This document shows positions 44,901 through 54,218 of a stretch of 64,000 bases of DNA, piece after piece. This DNA comes from Physella acuta. Lineage: Eukaryota; Mollusca; Gastropoda; Physidae. How positions within the stretch are numbered: position 1 is the first letter of the stretch; every line of letters begins with the position of its first letter. Made by a program: the position numbers and the translations under genes. The notes below the pieces were generated by a model, which saw only the letters and a program-made list of their open reading frames with translations, was not told where the DNA came from and searched no databases. The stretch is taken from NCBI RefSeq assembly GCF_028476545.1, contig NW_026732268.1, positions 521,501-585,500 of the forward strand, written 5' to 3'.

Positions 44901-45030
44901 GTCATAGTGAGTTAGTAAGGTGTCAGAAGACAAAGCCTCTTTTGCTGTATTAAAAGCAGTATCTTGTTGTTTACACCAGTGCCAAGTTGCATTTTTCTGT
45001 AGCAGCTTGTACAGTGGTGATAGTTTACCA
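41936..45030 (-). mobile_element. Ty3/Gypsy LTR retrotransposon remnant, broken
   Basis: An old, incomplete Ty3/Gypsy copy on the minus strand. Seen from its 3' end: LTR sequence (about 41936-42300), a pol tail with the RRSSR-type basic C-terminus (about 42309-42650), and RT/RNase H sequence on both sides of a younger inserted LTR (about 42992-43436 and 44755-44935; IFTDHKPL and TCDASPDGVGAVLS are the recognisable motifs). Several breaks are present and parts of pol are not seen, so it is a fossil. Divergence from its inverted neighbour suggests it is not recent. Confidence 0.85.
43440..44750 (+). mobile_element. Probable solo LTR, 1,311 bp, inside the Gypsy remnant
   Basis: Begins TGTGAGCGGG and ends GGCTTACA (TG...CA), flanked by CCTA on both sides (43436-43439 and 44751-44754), a 4 bp target duplication. 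An AATAAA near 44569 followed by T-rich DNA fits an LTR polyadenylation region on the + strand. No internal coding region remains, as expected of LTR-LTR recombination. It is younger than the Gypsy copy that it interrupts. The family is not assigned, and a non-LTR origin is not excluded. Confidence 0.65.
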
Positions 45031-45465
45031 GAAGGTCAAGCAGGACAATCAAAGTCCCAAATAAGTTAGACCTATGATTTTAAAGGTCAAAAGGACTTTG
45101 ACATCATTGTTTTGTATTTTAATTATGTTGTAACATATTGTGCATTGTTTGTAAGGATGTAATCTACCATAGTGTTCATGTTACAATATAATTGGTGATT
45201 TTAGGATACTGTTAATTGTTCTATTGAGAGATGTGTTGTGTTTACTAAGGGTAAAGGGATGTAATATAGTGAGACTTGTGAAGTCAAGGGAACTCACTCT
45301 TCTTGTATTAGTATTATATTTATACTGTTATCTTGAGTGATGTCCCTTACATGTATATAAATAATTGTCTCTCGTCACTTCCGCTCTCTCTCTTCCATCA
45401 TGGCTGAAATAAAGAATTGTTAACAACCAACGCGGCTTCTCGTCAGTGTTTCCAATCTACCTCAG
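45028..45465 (+). mobile_element. Inverted second Gypsy end: pol tail plus LTR
   Basis: Starts GGTCAAGCAGGACAATCAAA and runs through a sequence that is the diverged reverse complement of about 41950-42350. It includes the pol 3' tail and then the LTR, ending near the AATAAAG at about 45410 and the following 50 bases. It is therefore the 3' end of another copy of the same family in opposite orientation. A fossil. Confidence 0.75.
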
Positions 45466-45575
45466 TGAGGTTTGTGTGTGTGCGGGGGGGGGGGAGAGAG
45501 ATAACCAACTCAGAGTGAACATAGCGTCAGTTTTTAGATGACTGGTCTAAACATACATATATATTACACAAATAC

Positions 45576-45622
<47 letters not shown>

Positions 45623-46808
45623 CCTTGTCAAAATGTCCCCACCACTACGCAGTTTGCTCATAAGTAAATTTAAATAGAGGTGCCACATCAGTTGTATTTG
45701 TGTCTGCATTGTAATTTTTTTTTAAATTAATCACACTATTCAAACTGTATATATAAAGTAATTATGTGTGAAGTTTTATGTATAACATTTTCTAATTCAA
45801 TTATTCGTAAGCAAATACATTATGCAGTTGCCTTAAACTAAACACTCCTCTTGCCAAGTGGTACTATCCGTAGAGGTTTTTTAAACATTGCAATGCATAG
45901 TAATGGTTATTTTTAGAATGGCAAACTGATGCAGCTGTTAATACGTGTTGTAAACGTAGACACTACTAGACTAGTACAATAATGCTAAATTGCTGCATGA
46001 AAAGAAATCTTGTGATTTACATAGTTGTGCCGACCAAAAATATTTTTTAACAAATATCATTGTTTAAAACTTTGAGTTTAAAAAGTTTCCAAAAAGGCGC
46101 CACTTTGCTGAAAATGGCCAGAGGGGGAGTGGCCGCTCCCCCTGCTCCCCCTGCGTACGCTACTGATAAGAATATTCGAGAAAGTTTAGCTTTTTTTCTG
46201 TTTGCATTTTTTCTTTTTTGTGCTTTTTTCCGTTGCGCATTTTTCCGTTGCGCTTTTTTCTGTTTGTGCTTTTTTCTGTTTGCACTTTTTTCTGTTTGCG
46301 CTTTTTTCTGTGTGCGGTTTTTCTGTTTGCGCTTTTTCTGTTTGCGCTTTTTTTCCGTTTCGCTTCTTTCCGGTCACCTCTGTTTAAATTCTACAGAATA
46401 CTTGTTCTTTCAAGGGGCGCTACTAGTACAGTTTCCGTAATTAAATTCCCAGTGCTATACCTTGTTCCCAAGACAACAATTATACAAGATGGTGGCAGGA
46501 AGTATTGAAATATGTTTTTATAACAAATTATAGCTATTTATTAGTATTTATTACTGTCGACTAGATTAAAATGAATGTGAAGTAATTATAAAATGTATGT
46601 GTTGAAACTTTGAAAATTCGTCAGTCACCAAACCGATTATTAAGCAGTTTACAAAGGTAAAATTCTGAACATAGCTGTGTTACAGGTAAAAGACATCCAT
46701 TTATATTTTATATTTATTATTTATTAATTTAATCAAATTAACCCATTAGGCACTAATTTTGAGGCTTTTAGTTCGTTTTAAACTAAATTACTTAATTTAA
46801 TATTTGTC
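45466..46808. other. Non-genic DNA with simple repeats
   Basis: Contains a (TA)n run at about 45575-45620, a tandem repeat of about 16 bp (TTTTTTCTGTTTGCGC, about 46190-46370), and a probable transposon end near 46110-46165 (CCCCCTGCGTACGCTACTG). No gene is seen. Confidence 0.6.
46186..46370. repeat. Minisatellite, about 16-17 bp
   Basis: About 11 copies of CTTTTTTCTGTTTGCG with CCGTTGCG and TGTGCGG variants. Pyrimidine-rich on the + strand, giving false short frames. Confidence 0.9.
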
Positions 46809-46830
46809 ACTCACTGCCATTGGTCTAGTG

Positions 46831-47037
46831 CAGGGGTCGGTAACCTGCGGCTCGCGAGCCGCATGCGGCTCTTTTGATATCAAGATGCGGCTCTCCAGCT
46901 CCTTGCACAAATACTAATAATCTTAATCAAAAAATAAAATATTTGAAATAAAAAAATGTTAGAGGCTCTTTAAAACCAGGGAAATTTTGAAAATTGTAAC
47001 TTTTGGCTCTTCCGCTTCAAAAGGTTGCCGACCCCTG
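46831..47037. mobile_element. hAT-type MITE, 207 bp, perfect 8 bp target duplication
   Basis: Inverted ends CAGGGGTCGGTAACCT and AGGTTGCCGACCCCTG. Flanked by GTCTAGTG at 46823-46830 and 47038-47045. It lies inside the SINE head. No coding sequence. Confidence 0.93.
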
Positions 47038-47174
47038 GTCTAGTGGTAGAGAGCTGGACTGCTAACCCGATATAGTCTCGAGTTTGAATCCGGGTTCAAG
47101 TCAGTAGACCGTCCCCGAGTCCACCCAACTCTGATGGGTACCTAACACACGTTAGGGAAAGTAAAGGCCTCTGG

Positions 47175-47365
47175 CAGAAGCGTAGGGAGGGGCGGAAGGG
47201 ACATATGTCCCCGGGCGCTGACCTTAGGGGGGGCGCCAAATTGAAAGTTTGAGGGGGGGTGCAAATCGAAAGTTTGAGGGGGGGGGGTGCAAATGAAAAG
47301 TTCGAGGGGGGGGTGCAAATAGAAAGTTTTGTCCCCGGGCGCTGGGAGGGGTCACTACGCCTCTG
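47175..47365. mobile_element. hAT-type MITE, 191 bp
   Basis: Ends CAGAAGCGTAGGGAGGGG and GGGGTCACTACGCCTCTG. Flanks GCCTCTGG and GCGGCTGG match at 6 of 8. The G-run interior with GCAAAT-GAAAGTTTG repeats is like the 36468-36704 element. It sits inside the SINE body. Confidence 0.82.
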
Positions 47366-47488
47366 GCGGCTGGGCATAGTGCTGACCACACTATCTCTTC
47401 ATATGCCGAGGTCACAGAAACAAGTGAACTCTACTTCACTTGCCCTATAGACCGTCAGGTTTGAAAAGGGAACTTTACTCACTGCCAT

Positions 47489-48974
47489 GGTACGACACAC
47501 CTTTCCATTACAACCATGTTATATCATAGATTTTCTTGTTAAATTTTTAATTAGAATTTTCTGTCACTTATCATATATCATTAAACCATATCACTTACTG
47601 GTTAATTTGAGACCAAATTTAATGGCCTAGCTTAATGAGGGGCAGAGAAAACAAATAAAAACAAAATGACCTAATTACTTCTTAAAATGCGAAACTCTTT
47701 TTCCCCATCAAAAAAGGTCACCCTCACAGACACCATACCCACATTCAAATATTATAAATGTAATATTTTTTTACAAATATAAGAAATTCAACTCACATTA
47801 AATATTGCTATTTAAGTAATTATTTTTTTTATTCCCACTGTATTGATTATTATTTTAATGCTCATAATTAAAATAATCTTGCAGTTGAAGAAGATTTTAA
47901 ATGTAAAAATTTAAAAAAAATATGTTAAAAAAACTTTCCATGTGCATTGCTTAAAGAAAATTTAAAATGTAGGTCCTAATATTTTTTTAAAATTATTGAA
48001 TAAAATGTGCATATGCATGGTTTTAAAAAATTATTGAATAAAATGTGCATATGCATGGTTTTAAAAAATTATTGAATAAAATGTGCATATGCATGGTTTT
48101 AAAAAATTATTGAATAAAATGTGCATATGCATGGTTTTAAAAAACATTACTTTGTTGTCACATTTCTCTCTAAACCAGCCAATCTTGCTTTACAATTTTG
48201 TTTAAAAAAAATTTCCTGTCTTTTGCTATATTTCTATGCCATGTGTTGTTTTTTTTTGGATATTCCTCTTTGTGTTTATCCTCGTTGATCCTATGATATG
48301 CCTTTGTCTGATTTTCTAGTTTCCATTTTGCTTGACATGGGGCCTAACACCTAACTGCTAACACCTCCATCTCTGAATTTCTCACTCCAGCAGATTTGTG
48401 CTTTCCTTGTGTTAGGTACTTTTTATGTTCCAGCCACTTATTGTTCAATGACACATTGTCAGTTTAAACAGATTTTACACAAGAGTTCAAAATTCATGTT
48501 GCTTGGTCTCATAAGCTGTTTGCTTAGAGCCAATCATGTTTTTAAATGTTACAGAAGCTCCTCTCCAGAGCCCCCTACATTCTTTGACTTGGTCCAAATT
48601 GAATTAGGAACTTGTTTAACTTTAGAATAATTTCTAAACAAGGAACATAGAAAATGATTTAATATAGCAGTATTGTAAGTTCCTATAAAAAAATGGAATT
48701 GAATTAGGAACTTGTTTAACTTTAGTTTAATTTCTAAACGTAGAACAAAGAAAATGATTTAATAGAGCAGTATTGTAAGTTCCTATAAAAAAATGGAATT
48801 TTTACAATAAAAATACTATATAATAATTGTAATACTCAAACAGTAGTCATTTAAATCTTCAAATTTCTAATGACAATGTTTGTGTTAGTCTTGTGGATTA
48901 GTAAAAGGGAATCCTGCTGATGTAACAAGATATTGTGGCTTTATATTGAACCCCATATTAAAATTCTATTTCAG
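47489..48974. other. Intergenic or 5' UTR intron DNA
   Basis: AT-rich. It holds a 38 bp tandem repeat x4 (about 47985-48140, TTATTGAATAAAATGTGCAT) and a tandem duplication of about 103 bp (about 48595-48799, GAATTAGGAACTTGTTTAAC). Because the ATG of the next gene lies one base inside its exon, at least one 5' non-coding exon and the promoter should lie here or further upstream; I cannot place them. Confidence 0.55.
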
Positions 48975-48975
48975 A

Positions 48976-49124
48976 ATGGTGTTGACAGACCTACCATTTG
49001 ACAGGTGCAAGCTGCTGCATAATCGTTACCAGCTCCTTAAGAGACCTCTGAGTGCTCCAGGTCTCACACCGGAGGAGCAGACAGATGCTGCTGAGGAGAG
49101 CAAAGATTACGCAGCTTTTCTTAA
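48976..49124 (+). CDS. Coiled-coil gene exon 1 (first coding)
   Basis: Acceptor TTCTATTTCAG, then A and ATG. Reads MVLTDLPFDRCKLLHN then RPLSAPGLTPEEQ and ESKDYAAFL plus AA (phase 2), donor GTAGGT. No signal peptide or membrane segment. Confidence 0.8.
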
Positions 49125-52100
49125 GTAGGTCAATTTTCAGCTCTTTGTGTGTGAGTACTTGTGCATGCGTGTATGCTTGTCAGTTGTGCTGGTGAGTACT
49201 TTTACATACACACATTGATGTATGAAAACAGTTAAACAGTTGTCCATTTGAAAGCCAGCATTTCAGAGAAGTCTGAAAACAATGAAACATTTGTCTATTT
49301 GAAAGCCAGCATTTTAGAGAAGTCTGAAAACAATGAAACATTTGTCTATTTGAAAGCCAGCATTTTAGAGAAGTTTACCCTGAGCCATGTTTTCCATCCA
49401 CTCAAGGCCATCTGATTGTACATGTATTGTTGTTATGTCAAGGTCATCTGATTGTACATGTATTGTTGCTATGTCAAGGTCATCTGATTGTACATGTATT
49501 GTTGCTATGTAAGACATGAACTTTGCCTATATTTGTCCATAGAGCCCAAGAAAGAAATGTTGGCCCAGGAGGTTTTCTAGACTCCACCAGGTACAGCTAC
49601 ACCTACACCTTGAAGAAAGACAAGCAGCCCTCCCGTCCAAGGACTAGAAGTGACACCACTATCAACAATGTGCTTTTGTTTTCTGAGCGAGTCAAACAAG
49701 ATGAGAGAGAGTATGAAAAAAATATTAAAGTTATTGAGGTTGGTAGACCTATGGATAGCTAATTGGCATGTATTCACCTTCTAAAAGCAAATATGCTCCT
49801 GTTGTACAATAAAAGCTTAAATTATGAAAGATAATGGATAGCCTAGAACATATCTGATGGTCAAAATGTTCACAACAATGTCTTTAGCCAGTGTTACACA
49901 TGTGATGTGTTTGGGCCATCTAGTGCACATCATGATTGATCAAATCTTAGTATAAGTTTTGATATGCCCACAAGTTTGATATGCCCACAAGTTTGATATG
50001 CCCACAAGTTTGATATGCCCACAAGTTTGGTATGCCCACAAGTTTGATATGCCCACAAGTTTGGTATGCCCACAAGTTTTCATATGCCCACAAGTTTCAT
50101 ATGCCCACAAGTTTGATATGCCCACAAAAGATCTCACCTCACCAAACAAAAGATCTCACCTCACCAAACAAAAGATCTCACCTCACCAAACAAAAGATCT
50201 CACCTCACCAAACAAAAGATCTCACCTCACCAAACAAAAGATCTCACTCACCAAAAAGATCTCACCTCACCAAACAAAAGATCTCACCTCACCAAACAAA
50301 AGATCTCACCAAACAAAAGATCTCACCTCACCAAACAAAAGATCTCACCTCACCAAACAAAAGATCTCACCTCACCAAACAAAAGATCTCACCAAACAAA
50401 AGATCTCACCTCACCAAACAAAAGATCTCACCTCACCAAACAAAAGATCTCACCTCACCAAACAAAAGATCTCACCTCACCAAACAAAAGATCTCACCTC
50501 ACCAAACAAAAGATCTCACCTCACCAAACAAAAGATCTCACCTCACCAAAAAGATCTCACCTCACCAAACAAAAGATCTCACCTCACCAAACAAAAGATC
50601 TCACCTCACCAAAAAGATCTCACCTCACCAAACAAAAGATCTCACCTCACCAAACAAAAGATCTCACCTCACCAAACAAAAGATCTCACCTCACCAAACA
50701 AAAGATCTCACCTCACCAAACAAAAGAGCTCACCTTCTCCAAAAAGATCTCACCTCACCAAACAAAAGATCTCACCTCTCCAAACAAAAGATCTCACCTC
50801 ACCAAACAAAAGATCTCATCTCACCAAACAAAAGATCTCACCTCACCAAACAAAAGATCTCACCTCACCAAACAAAATATCTCACCTCACCAAACAAAAG
50901 ATCTCACCTCACCAAACAAAAGATCTCACCTCACCAAACAAAAGATCTCACCTCACCAAACAAAATATCTCACCTCACCAAACAAAAGATCTCACCTCAC
51001 CAAACAAAAGATCTCACCTAACCAAACAAAAGATCTCACCTCACCAAACAAAAGATTTCACCTCACCAAACAAAAGATCTCACCAAACAAAAGATTTCAC
51101 CTCACCAAACAAAAGATCTCACCTCACCAAACAAAAGATCTCACCTCACCAAACAAAAGATCTCACCTCACCAAAAAGATCTCACCTCACCAAACAAAAG
51201 ATTTCACCTCACCAAACAAAAGATCTCACCAAACAAAAGATTTCACCTCACCAAACAAAAGATCTCACCTCACCAAACAAAAGATCTCACCTCACCAAAC
51301 AAAAGATCTCACCTCACCAAACAAAAGATCTCACCTCACCAAACAAAAGATCTCACCTCACCAAACAAAAGATCTCACCTCACCAAACAAAAGATCTCAC
51401 CTCACCAAACAAAAGATCTCACCTCACCAAACAAAAGATCTCACCTCACCAAACAAAAGATCTCACCTCACCAAACAAAAGATCTCACCTCACCAAACAA
51501 AAGATCTCACCTCACCAAACAAAAGATCTCACCTCACCAAACAAAAGATCTCACCAAACAAAAGATCTCACCTCACCAAACAAAAGATCTCACCTCACCA
51601 AACAAAAGATCTCACCTCACCAAACAAAAGATCTCACCTCACCAAACAAAAGATCTCACCTCACCAAACAAAAGATCTCACCTCACCAAACAAAAGATCC
51701 CACCTCACCAAACAAAAGATCTCACCTCACCAAACAAAAGATCTCACCTCACCAAACAAAAGATCTCACCTCACCAAACAAAATATCTCACCTCACCAAA
51801 CAAAAGATCTCACCTCACCAAACAAAAGATCTCACCTCACCAAACAAAAGATCTCACCTCACCAAACAAAATATCTCACCTCACCAAACAAAAGATCTCA
51901 CCTCACCAAACAAAAGATCTCACCTCACCAAACAAAAGATCTCACCAAACAAAAGATCTCACCAAACAGAAGATCTCACCTCACCAAACAAAAGATCTCA
52001 CCTCACCAAACAAAAGATCTCACCTCACCAAACAAAAGATCTCACCTCACCAAACAAAAGATCTCACCTCACCAAACAAAAGATCTCACCAAACAAAAGA

Positions 52101-54218
52101 TCTCACCTCACCAAACAAAAGATCTCACCTCACCAAACAAAAGATCTCACCAAACAAAAGATCTCACCTCACCAAACAAAAGATCTCACCTCACCAAACA
52201 AAAGATCTCACCTCACCAAACAAAAGATCTCACCTCACCAAACAAAAGATCTCACCAAACAAAAGATCTCACCTCACCAAACAAAAGATCTCACCTCACC
52301 AAACAAAAGATCTCACCAAACAAAAGATCTCACCTCACCAAACAAAAGATCTCACCTCACCAAACAAAAGATCTCACCTCACCAAACAAAAGATCTCACC
52401 TCACCAAACAAAAGATCTCACCTCACCAAACAAAAGATCTCACCTCACCAAACAAAAGATCTCACCTCACCAAACAAAAGATCTCACCTCACCAAACAAA
52501 AGATCTCACCTCACCAAACAAAATATTTTTGTCTTGCTAAGGATCATATGTGGCTACACAAGCAAGAGGAGAGGGAGTTGAAGCGGATAGAGGGAGACAT
52601 CCTTAAACAACAGAGAGCAGTCAGACACACACTCAGAGATTATGAAAATGGTAGGCAAAAGTTTTTTAAAGTCAATAATTGTTCAAATAATCCATTTACA
52701 CCACTACACTACTCCACCAACACACCACTCCACCATCACAACACCATCACAAACTCCGCCATCACACTATTCCACCATCACACAATTCCACCACCACACC
52801 ACTCCACCATCACAACACTCCACCATCAAACCACTCCACCATCTCACTATTCCACCATCACACTATTCCACCATCACACTATTCCACCATCACACTATTC
52901 CACCATCACACTATTCCACCATCACACCATTCCACCACCACATCACTCCACCATCACACCACACCACTCCACCACCACACCACTCCACCTTCATACCACT
53001 CCATCATCACACCACTCCACATCACTCCACCATCACACCACACCTCTCCACCACCACACCACTCCACCTTCACACCACTCCACCACCACACCACTCCACC
53101 ACCACACCACTCCACCATCAAACCACTCCACCATCAAACCACTCCACCTTCACACCAATCCACCATCACACCACTCCACACTACCATCACACCATTCCAC
53201 CATCACATGACTCCACCTTCACACCAATCCACCATCACAACACTCCACACTACCATCACACCACTCCACCATCACACCACTCCACCACTTCACCATCACA
53301 ACACTCCACCACTCCAAATCAATCCACCATCACACCACAACACCATCAAACCACTCCACCATCACACCACTCCACCATCACACCACTCCACCATCACACC
53401 ACTCCACCATCACACCACTCCACCATCACACCATTCCACCATCACATGACTCCACCTTCACACCAATCCACCATCACACCACTCCACACTACCATCACAC
53501 CACTCCACCATCACATGACTCCACCTTCACACCAATCCACCATCACACCACAACACCATCAAACCACTCCACCATCACATGACTCCACCATCACACCACT
53601 CCACCATCACACCATTCCACCATCAAACCACTCCACATTACCATCACACCACTCCACCTTCACACCAATCCACCATCACACTATTCCACCATCACACTAT
53701 TCCACCATCACACTATTCCACCATCACACCACTCCACCATCAAACCACTCCACATTACCATCACACCACTCCACCTTCACACCACTCCACCATCACATGA
53801 CTCCACCACTCCACCACTCCACCATTCCACCATCACAACACTCCACCATTCTACCATCACACTAGTCCACCATCTGTAAACTTTCAGCTGTAAATAAAAA
53901 GAAACTGCTAGAGGAGAAACAACTGAACCAGTCCCTCCAGCGCTTTACTCAGATGTCCAGAGACCATCTTCACAAACAGGAAGAGGTAAACAAAAATGTT
54001 GGTCAATATTTGGTCAAGTCAAGTTGTTTACATTTCAAATTTTTATTGAGGCAAAGATTTTTCTTTTTTTTTTTGGAATCAAAATTTGTCGCATTTACTT
54101 TTAATGATGCTGGCATCATTCTATGATGTGTTTTACAGGAGATAAGACATTGTATGATTGCTAATGTAGCAAATTCTCAAGCCCAAAAAGGCTCAGAGAG
54201 AAGGGGATATTTAAAACT
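48976..54218 (+). CDS. Unidentified coiled-coil protein gene, 5' part (5 exons)
   Basis: Exons: 48976-49124, 49543-49738, 52542-52650, 53888-53985, 54139-54218, with phases 2, 0, 1, 0 and 2 all matching at the junctions; about 210 residues so far. The ATG at 48976 is the only start in the first exon and follows the acceptor TATTTCAG by one base. The N-terminus is MVLTDLPFDRCKLLHNRY with Pro-rich LSAPGLTPEEQ; then comes a Tyr-rich patch (TRYSYTYTLK), then long charged helices (ERVKQDEREYEKN, HKQEERELKRIEGDILKQQ, LLEEKQLNQSLQRF) that look coiled coil. I do not recognise the family. A ciliary or cytoskeletal scaffold is only a guess from the composition. The 3' end lies right of the window. Confidence 0.78.
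49220..49515. repeat. Two short tandem repeats, 51 bp x3 and 39 bp x3
   Basis: First block, about 49220-49378: units with TGAAACATTTGTCTATTTGA and AAGCCAGCATTTTAGAG. Second block, about 49400-49510: TCATCTGATTGTACATGTAT plus TGTTGCTATGTCAAGG. Both are in the first coding intron. Confidence 0.9.
49543..49738 (+). CDS. Coiled-coil gene exon 2
   Basis: Acceptor TTTGTCCATAG; one base completes Lys. AQERNVGPGGFLDSTRYSY then QPSRPRTRSDTTINN and VLLFSERVKQDEREYEKN, ending KVIE, phase 0, donor GTTGGT. The RPRTRSD basic patch is followed by the first helix. Confidence 0.82.
49960..52525. repeat. Two fused minisatellites, 17 bp then 22 bp
   Basis: About 49965-50127: ten copies of GATATGCCCACAAGTTT with a GGT/CAT variant. 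About 50128-52525: about 110 copies of AAAAGATCTCACCTCACCAA plus AC, with a 14 bp short form that lacks CTCACCTC. BglII-like AGATCT recurs in nearly every unit. Stop-free in one forward frame, hence a false frame of more than 1,000 codons. Confidence 0.97.
52542..52650 (+). CDS. Coiled-coil gene exon 3
   Basis: Acceptor TTGTCTTGCTAAG, 16 bases after the array. DHMWLHKQEERELKRIEGD then ILKQQRAVRHTLRDYEN plus one base (phase 1), donor GTAGGC. Strongly helical and charged. Confidence 0.83.
52685..53875. repeat. Minisatellite, about 17 bp, CCAC-rich
   Basis: About 70 copies of ACTCCACCATCACACC with ATTCC, CTTCAC and CATGACTCC variants. It fills the intron between exons 3 and 4. All three forward frames stay open for long stretches. 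Confidence 0.95.
53888..53985 (+). CDS. Coiled-coil gene exon 4
   Basis: Acceptor AAACTTTCAG; completes Ala, then VNKKKLLEEKQLNQSLQRF and TQMSRDHLHKQEE, phase 0, donor GTAAAC. Heptad-like leucine spacing. Confidence 0.82.
54139..54218 (+). CDS. Coiled-coil gene exon 5
   Basis: Acceptor TGTTTTACAG. EIRHCMIANVANSQAQKGS then ERRGYLK plus CT (phase 2), donor GTAAGT. The donor is the seed of the huge array that follows. The next exon is beyond the window. Confidence 0.8.

Larger units (their letters stand above)
46809..47488 (+). mobile_element. tRNA-derived SINE with two nested MITEs
   Basis: The tRNA-like head has an A-box-like TGGTCTAGTGG and a B-box-like AGTTTGAATCC. The body has GGGTACCTAACACACGTTAG and GTGCTGACCACACTATCTC. 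ACTCACTGCCAT flanks it at 46809-46820 and 47477-47488 (12 bp target duplication). Without the two insertions the SINE is about 240 bp. It is non-coding, and Pol III transcription is probably disrupted since the first MITE lies in the A box. Confidence 0.82.

Noticed and set aside
49998-53210. An open frame of about 1,070 codons
   Set aside because: Translation of a 22 bp and a CCAC-rich minisatellite across exon 3. Only DHMWLHKQ...RDYEN is exon.
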